NCBI RefSeq assembly: GCF_025152575.1
Contig: NZ_CP102293.1
Span: 930,001-994,000, forward strand
Origin: Subdoligranulum variabile
GTDB taxonomy: Bacteria > Bacillota > Clostridia > Oscillospirales > Ruminococcaceae
Reading direction: 5' to 3'
DNA: 64,000 bases
In this document: positions 24,102-31,583 of the stretch, in pieces
Position numbering within the stretch: the stretch's first letter is position 1
Layout: each line of letters opens with the position of its first letter
Notes under the pieces: generated by a model
The model's input: only the letters and a program-made list of their open reading frames with translations
The model's database searches: none
Told to the model about the DNA's origin: nothing
Translations under genes and position numbers: made by a program

Positions 24102-24760
24102 CGGAAATCCGTAAATATTCTGCCGCTTCGCTGTGCAAGCGCATCGGCATGCTCTGTCTGGGGCTGATCACCATGGCCTTCGGCGTGGCCTTTTCCATCA
24201 CCGCGGCCCTGGGGACCTCCCCCATCTCCAGCGTTCCCTATGTAACGGGGGCCATCTCGGGGCTGAGCGTTGGCACCACCACCATCATCATGAACGCCCT
24301 GTTCGTGCTCATCCAGATCGCCATCCTGCGCCGCCGCTACCAGTGGTTCCAGCTGCTCCAGCTGCCGGCGGCCATCCTCTTCGGCACCACCATCGACGTG
24401 GCCTCCTGGCTCATCCGCGGCATCGTGCCGGGCGCCTACTGGCAGCAGTGGCTGCTCTGCCTGCTGGGCATCTTCCTGGTGGCGCTGGGCGTCAGCATGG
24501 AAGTGGTGGCCCGGCTGATCGTCACCGCCGGCGAGGGCATCGTGCTGGCCATCTGCCAGGTAGCCCCCGTGAAGTTCGGCAACATGAAGATGACCTTCGA
24601 CCTGACCCTGGTGGCCCTTTCCATCCTCCTGTCCTTTACCTTCCTGGGGCATCTGGACGGCGTGCGGGAAGGCACCATTGCCGCCGCCGTGCTGGTGGGC
24701 CAGCTGACCAAGCTGCTGCTCCACCCCATGGAAGCCTTTGAAAAAGCCTGTCTGAACTGA
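24098..24760 (+). CDS. YczE/YitT-like (DUF6198) integral membrane protein
   Basis: A 220-residue membrane protein with about five to six helices. The N-terminal helix ends in ITMAFGVAFSITAALGTSPISS, a pattern seen in YczE and related DUF6198 proteins; GTTTIIMNALFVLIQIAILRRRYQ and LFGTTIDV also fit. Family members are proposed transporters or membrane regulators without a firm substrate. It is coupled to the MarR gene by a four-base overlap, so export or import of the compound sensed by MarR is a reasonable guess. It ends shortly before a hairpin at 24775-24813. Confidence 0.75.
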   Translation: MTEIRKYSAASLCKRIGMLCLGLITMAFGVAFSITAALGTSPISSVPYVTGAISGLSVGTTTIIMNALFVLIQIAILRRRYQWFQLLQLPAAILFGTTIDVASWLIRGIVPGAYWQQWLLCLLGIFLVALGVSMEVVARLIVTAGEGIVLAICQVAPVKFGNMKMTFDLTLVALSILLSFTFLGHLDGVREGTIAAAVLVGQLTKLLLHPMEAFEKACLN

Positions 24761-24774
24761 ATTTACATACCATC

Positions 24775-24813
24775 AAAAATGGCCATGCGGTGATTGCCCG
24801 CATGGCCATTTTA
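24775..24813 (+). terminator. Intrinsic terminator after the YczE-like gene
   Basis: AAAATGGCCATGCGG pairs with CCGCATGGCCATTTT, followed by ATATT. The stem is flanked by A and T and may work on both strands. Confidence 0.8.
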
Positions 24814-24837
24814 TATTGTGCATGAGACAGAGAAACG

Positions 24838-24917
24838 CTGTTGCGTGCAGTAAGTTCTTACCTTGAGCGCAACAGAGAAAGAGCGCCGGAACTCCTTGCA
24901 GAGTTCCGGCGCTCTTT
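24838..24917 (-). terminator. Two adjacent hairpins downstream of the von Willebrand protein gene
   Basis: Hairpin one pairs CTGTTGCG (24838-24845) with CGCAACAG (24868-24875) and contains an inner GTAAG/CTTAC pair. Hairpin two pairs GAGCGCCGGAACTC (24881-24894) with GAGTTCCGGCGCTC (24901-24914), and on the minus strand TTTCTCT follows. Hairpin two is the likely terminator of the minus-strand gene; hairpin one is unexplained. Confidence 0.7.
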
Positions 24918-24942
24918 AGCAATCAGGGATTACCGAATGGAA

Positions 24943-27900
24943 TCAGTCCTTCTTGCGTTTGCGGATCACAAACAGTGCCACAAAGGCAGCCGCTGCAGCA
25001 GCCGCAACACCGCCCAGCAGACCGACCGGCATTTCGTCACCCGTCTGCGGAATCACCGCCGCAGCCTGAGGCTGTGCAGGGGCCGCATTGTTGGTCACGT
25101 TGACCGTGGTCGTGGTGGTATTGTTGTTTGTGGTGGTGGTGTCGTTGTCGTCACCATCATCCGTGGAAGGCGTCGGCTGATTCTTTGCACCATCCCACAG
25201 CAGAACATAGGGAGAGAAGCTGTCGGTCTGGAAAGAAATTCCATACTGATCAGTCTCAACCGTCATCAGCTCGGTCTCTGCCGATTCAATACCACTTTCT
25301 ACCTCGTCCAGCGCAATTTCTCGATCCAGATCTTTGAAATGGACAAGATAGAATTTGGTGTTCTCATCAGTTCCCTCCGGATACGGCCAGTAAACAGTAA
25401 CATTCTGGTTCGTAGTCAGCCAGGCGTTGCCATTATTTGCGTCCACCAAATCCAGATACTTGGCTTCACTCTTCATGTCGCTGAAGGTTTTTCCAACATC
25501 CTTGGCTGCACTGTCGACCAACATCTTCTCAAAGTCAGTGTTTTCAGTGCCTGCAATATCATCAAAGAGAAGCGATACAGAATTCGGATCAGCCTTGACT
25601 TCGTAAGCTGTTTCACCAATCTTATCAGATTCATTGATGGCAAAATCCTTTGCCTCATTTCCCTTCAGATCTTTCAGAACCACATAAGCCTTGTCAGAAT
25701 CATGCTCAACCGTAATATCCGTCAGAGCTTTAGTCACGACTTGATCCTGTTCACCCACAACATAGCGAACCGTCAAGGTTGCGGATTCGGTACCAGCCAC
25801 ACCAGTCGTATGATTGTAAAACTCCTTGTTTTGTTGATTTACATCTTTTCCTGTAATATTGAAGGTCATCTTCAGATCTTCGGGGTCAATACCTTCACCA
25901 GCAATTTCCATCTGATAGGTATCAAACAAGGAATCCGAAATCTCGAATTCATCAGATCCGGTAGCTTGCTGATTGTCTTTGGTGACCTTAATACGAATCT
26001 TTGCACCATTATCGCCGTCAGGTACGATCTTGTAAATGAAGCGACCTTCTGATTTTCCGTTTCCATCTTCAATGAATCCGACAGATTCATTATCTTTCGT
26101 ACCGGTACCGTACCGCTCCAACTTCCATTTGTAGTCTTGGCCGTCAACGGTTGCCGTCAAGGTAACATAGTCAGAGAGATCTACCACTGTGCTGGTTACT
26201 GCACTGCCCTCTTTTTGGGCCAAGGCCTGGCGGATTTCCGCATCCATATCGTCCGGGATATCGAGGTAGAAACCAGGCTCGGGCAAAGAAGTACTATCAG
26301 TGAGGTCTCCGTTTGCATCGACAAAACGATCATATCCATCGGAGCCACCCATGTAGATGGTCAGGTCCGCAGGAATGATACCAACAACATCGTAGTCAAC
26401 CTCCGGCACAGGGAAGTCTTTTTCACCAGTAGCACCATTGGAAGATGTATATTGGAGTGTCGCACTTTCATTTGTCGGATAAGTGTAGCGATCTGCTTCG
26501 GTCGGGAAAGTCGTCAGCTTCACCGTGTAGGTCAACGCCAAGCTGGCGGTACTTTCAACCGGCTTCTTGATTTCCCACGTGAACTGTTCTTTGGTTTCCG
26601 TGGTAGCAGGAGAATAGGTTACAACATAGTTTCCGCTATCAAACGTAACCGTATTGCCACTTACTGTGCCTGTATAATTCTGAGCCCCAACGGTAAGCTT
26701 AAAGCTCCCCAAAGAATCCAGATCAAAATCACTGCCAATCACATCGGTAACGGTACCGTGGTCAATCGTGTACTCAATTGTATTGAGCACATCATCAAAC
26801 ATGCCTGTTACATCCACGGAATTCTCGCAGAAAGTCTTCGAACTTCCACCGATTTTGCTCAGATTACCAATAAAGTAAGACGCCCACGGATAATATCCTT
26901 CCGTATTCAGGTTCTTACCTGGTTTGTTGTAGCGATCAGAGGCATACGCGTAGAGATTATACCCTTTCTCTTTGGCTTCTTTCCAAGCCCGACCAGCCAT
27001 ATAAATGGCTACATCATTGGCAATATAGCGGTTGGAGTTCTCATTTGAGACGTACTTTGCGGGGGTTGTGCCTTCCGGAACGGGAGCAGTTTCGTACTCT
27101 GCCGCAATAGCCTCGATAGATGCACCATTGGTGTTCATCCAGGTTACCGGATCATTGAAAGAATCAACATATTCCTGGCCAGTGATATTAAAGCGACCTT
27201 TGTCAGTTACACCGGCTGCGATGCTGTTGCTGTTCCAGATATAATTGCCATTATCGGCGCCTGCAAACTGAACATACATCGTCTTGGTGGAATCTTCGCC
27301 CCACATATAGGTAACGCCGTCAGTCACCAAAACAAGATGTTTGTTAGAAGCCGGGACGCTAGTGTCGTCATCAAGCATTTTCATGCCTTTGCGAATACCA
27401 GCTTCAATGTTGGTACCGCTGCTCAACGAACTATTAAAAATCCGTTTCAATTCGGTAACAGTAGCATCATTGAGCTCAGACAGTTCCATGTTAAAGTTGC
27501 TATTGTCCGCACTTTGGTTAAAAGTAACCAGACCAACCTTCACCTGGAGGCCATTCTCACTCACATGCTTCTGCAGCTCTTCCAACATATTGAGAGCAGC
27601 CTGTTTAACGTCTGTACTCGTTGATTTATCCAGCACAAAGACCACATCTGCCGCTACCGTTTTCTGGTCTGCACCGATACTCAGCGTAACATCAGATTTG
27701 AAATTTTCAACATTGGTAGCTGTCTTATCGATCTGTACATCGCCAGCCACACCAGCTGTTCCGGGATCCGGATCTGCCCAATCAGCGGTGAGTTTCAAAT
27801 CTCCCTTCATGACTACCGATTCACCAGGCTGGAAATATTGACCATCATCGGTTTTCCAGCCCAGGAAATCTTTATTGTTCAGAGCAGGAATCGTTTCGGA

Positions 27901-29460
27901 AACCGTCGTTTTCTCGTTGTACTGATAGTTTGCCGCGGTATCCACGGGCATATTGGTAACATCATCAGCTCCAGCAGCATAGGTGATAGAATACTTTTGC
28001 AGCTCGTTCTGGATCCGAACATCATCGCTTGTCTTTGTGATGGTTCCGTCCGTCGCCACTGTAAACGTTATAGTATCGGTAGGTGCCTTCCAGACGCCCT
28101 TTTCCACCCCCTCTGCGTTTTCGCTGATTGTATAGGTGCCAGGAATGAGTTCTACGTTACCGTCATCCTCCGTAGCAGCTTGGATTTTTGCTGTCGTAGC
28201 ATCTGCCCCCACTGAGGCCTTAAGGTCTGCAGTTATACCATTGCCGGAAAGAGTGAAGGTAAAATCACTTGCCTTCTTCTCACCTTTTTCATTCAATGCA
28301 GGACCGTCGACAGCCTTTTCCGGCTGAAGCGCCTGAAGAACATCGTTCACCCGGACAATCTTGTACAGCACGGCGTCCATATGATATTGCCAGCCTACAG
28401 ACGACGTATTGGCATAGCTGAATTTTGTCCAGCGCAGATGATAGTCATCATCGGTATATGTCTTATCGACTCCGGTACCATCATCAAATGTCAAAGTAAA
28501 TTCGGTAACACTATGGTCTGTAGAATCCAGACTGATTGTACCGGATTTCACAGATTGGCTTCCAAATTTGGCCTGTGCGTCCTTATCTTCGCTCAGCGTA
28601 AAAGAGTTCGGCCATTCAGTGGCCATACCCGTAATCACGCTTTCCGTCGCGCTGACAACCGCGTTATTCGTTTCGGACGTCATGTCTACCGAAGCATTCT
28701 CAGAAGCCAGAGCCCCGCAAGTCAAATAACGATACTGTGCGCCATCCATCGACAAGGATGTGTTGGAAGGCAGCGCCACAAAGAAATAAATCAAGGACGG
28801 CTCAGAAGGAAGAACTTTAACGTAAAATACGTCTTTTTCCCACCCCCACAAAGACCAATATGAATGCGTAACCTTAACAGTCCCAGGATTATTCCCGGTA
28901 GCCTTCACGCCTTTCACAGTGGCGGTACCATCCTGATTATCTGTTAAAGAGATATACGTTGTCTCCGCTTTATCTCCCTGATCGACGGACCAACTGTCGT
29001 GGATATAATAAGCAGCCGTTCCCAAGATGATTTTTTCTTTTACCTTAACTGCTTCGGAATTATTCTCCGAATAGGATTTCATCACAGAAGGCGTATTAGC
29101 GTCCCCCGCAGGTCCAGCCGGCTCTTCCGTCGGATCGCCGTTCGTTTGGGCCGTAGGCACGGGAGTGGGATCCGTCACCTGCTCCGTAGGCGCAGGAGTG
29201 GGATCCGTCACCTGCTCCGTAGGCGCAGGAGTGGGATCCGTCACCTGCTCCGTGGGCGCAGGAGTGGGATCCGTCACCTGCTCCGTGGGCACGGGTGTGG
29301 GCTCCGTCGTCGAAGGCGTCGTCTCAGCCATCTGAATAGTGCTGGGCACGGCATTTCCTGCATCAGTATTGTCGTTTGCCAACACCGGTGTAGAAACCAC
29401 GCTTGCACACAACGCTACCGCGCAAACCGCACTGACAATGCGCTTCAGTTGCATTTTCAT
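24943..29460 (-). CDS. Sortase-anchored von Willebrand factor A surface protein (adhesin-like)
   Basis: A 1505-residue cell-wall protein. It has a signal peptide (1-28), a Pro/Thr stalk of 11-residue TEQVTDPTPAP units (about 45-105), several beta-rich modules, a pilin-type isopeptide-like domain (around 400-480, FTFTLSGNGITADLKA) and an InlB-like repeat (around 500-560, ITYAAGADD to GWKTDDG). The von Willebrand A domain has MIDAS Asp611-Lys-Ser-Thr-Ser615 and a later VTDGV. Further pilin-type modules follow. The C-terminus has a Pro/Thr/Asn linker, IPQTG (about 1470-1474), a hydrophobic helix and RKRKKD, a sortase signal. The coding sequence is clearly AT-richer than its neighbours. No sortase gene is in the window. 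Adhesion or pilus-tip function is inferred. Confidence 0.92.
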   Translation of the reverse strand: MKMQLKRIVSAVCAVALCASVVSTPVLANDNTDAGNAVPSTIQMAETTPSTTEPTPVPTEQVTDPTPAPTEQVTDPTPAPTEQVTDPTPAPTEQVTDPTPVPTAQTNGDPTEEPAGPAGDANTPSVMKSYSENNSEAVKVKEKIILGTAAYYIHDSWSVDQGDKAETTYISLTDNQDGTATVKGVKATGNNPGTVKVTHSYWSLWGWEKDVFYVKVLPSEPSLIYFFVALPSNTSLSMDGAQYRYLTCGALASENASVDMTSETNNAVVSATESVITGMATEWPNSFTLSEDKDAQAKFGSQSVKSGTISLDSTDHSVTEFTLTFDDGTGVDKTYTDDDYHLRWTKFSYANTSSVGWQYHMDAVLYKIVRVNDVLQALQPEKAVDGPALNEKGEKKASDFTFTLSGNGITADLKASVGADATTAKIQAATEDDGNVELIPGTYTISENAEGVEKGVWKAPTDTITFTVATDGTITKTSDDVRIQNELQKYSITYAAGADDVTNMPVDTAANYQYNEKTTVSETIPALNNKDFLGWKTDDGQYFQPGESVVMKGDLKLTADWADPDPGTAGVAGDVQIDKTATNVENFKSDVTLSIGADQKTVAADVVFVLDKSTSTDVKQAALNMLEELQKHVSENGLQVKVGLVTFNQSADNSNFNMELSELNDATVTELKRIFNSSLSSGTNIEAGIRKGMKMLDDDTSVPASNKHLVLVTDGVTYMWGEDSTKTMYVQFAGADNGNYIWNSNSIAAGVTDKGRFNITGQEYVDSFNDPVTWMNTNGASIEAIAAEYETAPVPEGTTPAKYVSNENSNRYIANDVAIYMAGRAWKEAKEKGYNLYAYASDRYNKPGKNLNTEGYYPWASYFIGNLSKIGGSSKTFCENSVDVTGMFDDVLNTIEYTIDHGTVTDVIGSDFDLDSLGSFKLTVGAQNYTGTVSGNTVTFDSGNYVVTYSPATTETKEQFTWEIKKPVESTASLALTYTVKLTTFPTEADRYTYPTNESATLQYTSSNGATGEKDFPVPEVDYDVVGIIPADLTIYMGGSDGYDRFVDANGDLTDSTSLPEPGFYLDIPDDMDAEIRQALAQKEGSAVTSTVVDLSDYVTLTATVDGQDYKWKLERYGTGTKDNESVGFIEDGNGKSEGRFIYKIVPDGDNGAKIRIKVTKDNQQATGSDEFEISDSLFDTYQMEIAGEGIDPEDLKMTFNITGKDVNQQNKEFYNHTTGVAGTESATLTVRYVVGEQDQVVTKALTDITVEHDSDKAYVVLKDLKGNEAKDFAINESDKIGETAYEVKADPNSVSLLFDDIAGTENTDFEKMLVDSAAKDVGKTFSDMKSEAKYLDLVDANNGNAWLTTNQNVTVYWPYPEGTDENTKFYLVHFKDLDREIALDEVESGIESAETELMTVETDQYGISFQTDSFSPYVLLWDGAKNQPTPSTDDGDDNDTTTTNNNTTTTTVNVTNNAAPAQPQAAAVIPQTGDEMPVGLLGGVAAAAAAAFVALFVIRKRKKD
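29164..29295 (-). repeat. Four in-frame 33-bp repeats coding the Pro/Thr stalk
   Basis: Units start at 29164, 29197, 29230 and 29263 and encode TEQVTDPTPAP. They differ by one or two bases (GTAGGC versus GTGGGC). Copy number change would lengthen or shorten the stalk without a frameshift. Confidence 0.95.
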
Positions 29461-29992
29461 TCGGTATGTTCCTCCTTTATTTTTTGGGTATACATTGCTG
29501 TATAAAGTCTATATCATCAAAAAGGAGCCTCTCCGTTGCCGGGGATTTCCTTTCTGTTATTTTTTCAGCCTCGCGCATTATGGGAACAACGTTATTTATA
29601 TTACGTTGTTTTTGAAAGTCTGAAATCATACCGCAAGCAACACAATCCGATTCCAGTAGATTCTTTTATATAGTATCATGCAATCAAGCGAAAATCAAGT
29701 TGTAAAACCTCCTTGCAACATATTTTATGGGTTTTGCACAAAAAGGGCAAACGCTTTCTCAGCAAAAGATCGTCGGTTTTATTTGATTATTTATCGCACT
29801 TTTTCCATTTTTTCTTTACCCTTTATACAGTTTTTTCTTTTTTGTCTCATTTTTTACAAGGTAAACTTATTCTTTATTTCGTTGTTGTTTTCTGTGCAAA
29901 AAAATACGTCCTCACCTCTGCCATTCCCGCCTATCCTATGTGCCGATTCACAATCTCCCCCCTCCGGGTTCACCTCCAGCCCAGCGCGCCTA
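29461..29992. other. AT-rich intergenic stretch without a recognised gene
   Basis: About 530 bases between the divergent surface protein and DegV genes. The part next to 29460 carries the AGGAGG site (minus strand) and presumably that gene's promoter. The rest is T-rich on the plus strand with short open frames lacking ribosome sites. No RNA gene was recognised. Confidence 0.5.
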
Positions 29993-30021
29993 TTGATTTC
30001 CTACTGAAAACCGGGTATTAT
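29993..30021 (+). promoter_or_regulatory. Promoter of the degV gene
   Basis: TTGATT (29993-29998), 17 bases and TATTAT (30016-30021), about 54 bases upstream of the start codon. Confidence 0.6.
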
Positions 30022-30074
30022 GGTAGTATATGCGGCGGGTCCCGTCCCGCCAGCCCAAACGAAGGAGTTTTGTG

Positions 30075-30947
30075 ATGGAAAACTACGTTCTGTTCAGCGA
30101 ATCCACCTGTGACCTGACCCCTGAACTCGTGCAGGAAATGGATATTCAGATACTGCCCATGACCTTCACGCTGGATGGTCAGAGCTACCGCAACTATCCC
30201 GACAACCGGGAGATGAGTCCCAAGACTTTCTACGACAAGCTGCGCAACGGCAGCATGTCCACCACCAGCCAGGTGGCCATCACCGACTATGAGGATGCCT
30301 TCACCCCCTTCCTGGAACAGGGCAAGGACATCCTGTATCTTGCCTTCTCCAGCGGCCTTTCGGGTACCTATCAGGCCAGCAAGGTGGCCATCGAGGAACT
30401 GCAGGAAAAGTTCCCCGACCGCAGGATCGTGAGCATCGACAGTCTGCAGGCCAGCATGGGGGAAGGCCTGTTCGCCTACACCCTGGCCATGATGCGCAAG
30501 AACGGCGCCTCCATGGAGGAGGTCATCGCCTTTGCCACCGAGAACACCCAGCGGTTCTGCGCCTGGTTCACCGTCAGTGACCTGATGTTCCTCAAGCGCG
30601 GCGGCCGTCTGAGCGGTGCCGCCGCCGTGGCGGGCACCCTGCTGGGCATCAAGCCGGTGCTCCATGTGGACCCCGAAGGCCATCTGATCGCCATGGAGAA
30701 GGTCCGCGGCCGCCGGGCCAGCCTGGACGCCCTGGTCAAACACTTTGCCGCCTCCGCCGACAAGAACTACAGCGAGATGACGGTCTTTGTGAGCCATGGC
30801 GACTGCCTGGAGGACTGCCAGTACGTGGTGGACAAGATCAAGGCCTACGGCGTCAAGCGGGTCTGCATCGGCGACATCGGCCCCGTTATCGGCGCGCACA
30901 GCGGCCCCGGCACGGTAGCCCTCTTCTTCCTGGGCGGCCCCCGCTGA
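30075..30947 (+). CDS. DegV-family fatty-acid-binding protein
   Basis: A 290-residue cytosolic DegV protein. The N-terminal motif FSESTCDLTPELVQEMDI, the SGLSGTYQ loop and the later GGRLSGAAAVAGTLLGIKPVL are family signatures. DegV/FakB proteins hold a fatty acid in a two-domain pocket and, with the FakA kinase, present it for phosphorylation and phospholipid synthesis. Some DegV paralogues have no proven partner. ATG 30075 is preceded by AAGGAG; an in-frame codon 45 bases upstream lacks a site. It is a single gene with its own promoter and terminator and does not seem linked to its neighbours. Confidence 0.92.
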   Translation: MENYVLFSESTCDLTPELVQEMDIQILPMTFTLDGQSYRNYPDNREMSPKTFYDKLRNGSMSTTSQVAITDYEDAFTPFLEQGKDILYLAFSSGLSGTYQASKVAIEELQEKFPDRRIVSIDSLQASMGEGLFAYTLAMMRKNGASMEEVIAFATENTQRFCAWFTVSDLMFLKRGGRLSGAAAVAGTLLGIKPVLHVDPEGHLIAMEKVRGRRASLDALVKHFAASADKNYSEMTVFVSHGDCLEDCQYVVDKIKAYGVKRVCIGDIGPVIGAHSGPGTVALFFLGGPR

Positions 30948-30965
30948 GGTTTTTTCCATACAAAT

Positions 30966-31008
30966 ACCGCCCCGCACCGTGGCTGCACGATGCGGGGCGG
31001 TTTGTTTA
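30966..31008. terminator. Terminator between degV and the molybdenum hydroxylase operon
   Basis: ACCGCCCCGCA pairs with TGCGGGGCGGT, followed by TTGTTTATTT on the plus strand. It separates two convergent units. Confidence 0.85.
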
Positions 31009-31013
31009 TTTGC

Positions 31014-31583
31014 TCAAAGGTCGGCGGGGGTGTCGATATCCTGCAGTTCCTCGGGCAGGCATTCCACCCGGAGCAGTCGTTGGGGCCAGCGGTTCAGCAC
31101 TGCCCGGCCGCCCTTGTCCCCCTGCAAAGCCCGCAGGGCGGGGACCAGTTCGGCACAGAACAGGCCGGGGTTGCCCACCCGGTCGCCGCAGGCCGCCGTG
31201 GCTGCCCAGGTACCGGGCACTGCCAGCGCCAGAAAGCGGGTCACGGTGTCCCGGCGCAGCCGGGGCTGATCGGCCACCGCAAAGAGCAGGAAGTCCCCCG
31301 CCCCCAGCGGTTCCACCGCGTCCAGCCCGGCCCGGATGCTGCAGCTCTGCCCGAGCACACTCCGAGGGCTGGCCACCGCCCGTCCGCCCAGCGTCCGGGC
31401 CGCTTCGGCGATGGCCGGGGTGTTGGTCACCACCGTGAGGTCGGCGTCCTGCCGGCCGGCACAGGCAGCCGCCAGCGTCTCCAGTCCATGGCGGAACAGC
31501 GGTTTGCCGTGATAGTCCGCCAGCAGCTTGTCGGCCCCGAAGCGGCGGGACGCCCCCGCCGCCAGATAGATCAGATGGATCAT
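31014..31583 (-). CDS. MocA-like molybdenum cofactor nucleotidyltransferase
   Basis: A 189-residue NTP transferase of the MobA/MocA type. The nucleotide-binding loop is AAGASRRFGADKLL and the acceptor region includes LGQSCSIRAGL and FAVADQPRLR, as in MocA and related YgfJ proteins. Such enzymes attach CMP (or act as accessory proteins) on molybdopterin for xanthine-dehydrogenase-family enzymes. Its start overlaps the stop of the large molybdenum subunit by four bases, so it is the last gene of that operon and very likely matures its cofactor. Whether it makes the cytosine dinucleotide form is inferred from the family. Confidence 0.85.
   Translation of the reverse strand: MIHLIYLAAGASRRFGADKLLADYHGKPLFRHGLETLAAACAGRQDADLTVVTNTPAIAEAARTLGGRAVASPRSVLGQSCSIRAGLDAVEPLGAGDFLLFAVADQPRLRRDTVTRFLALAVPGTWAATAACGDRVGNPGLFCAELVPALRALQGDKGGRAVLNRWPQRLLRVECLPEELQDIDTPADL

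Noticed and set aside
29164..29295. 33-bp repeats considered as a CRISPR array
   Set aside because: The units are contiguous without spacers, in frame, and code a Pro/Thr stalk of a surface protein.
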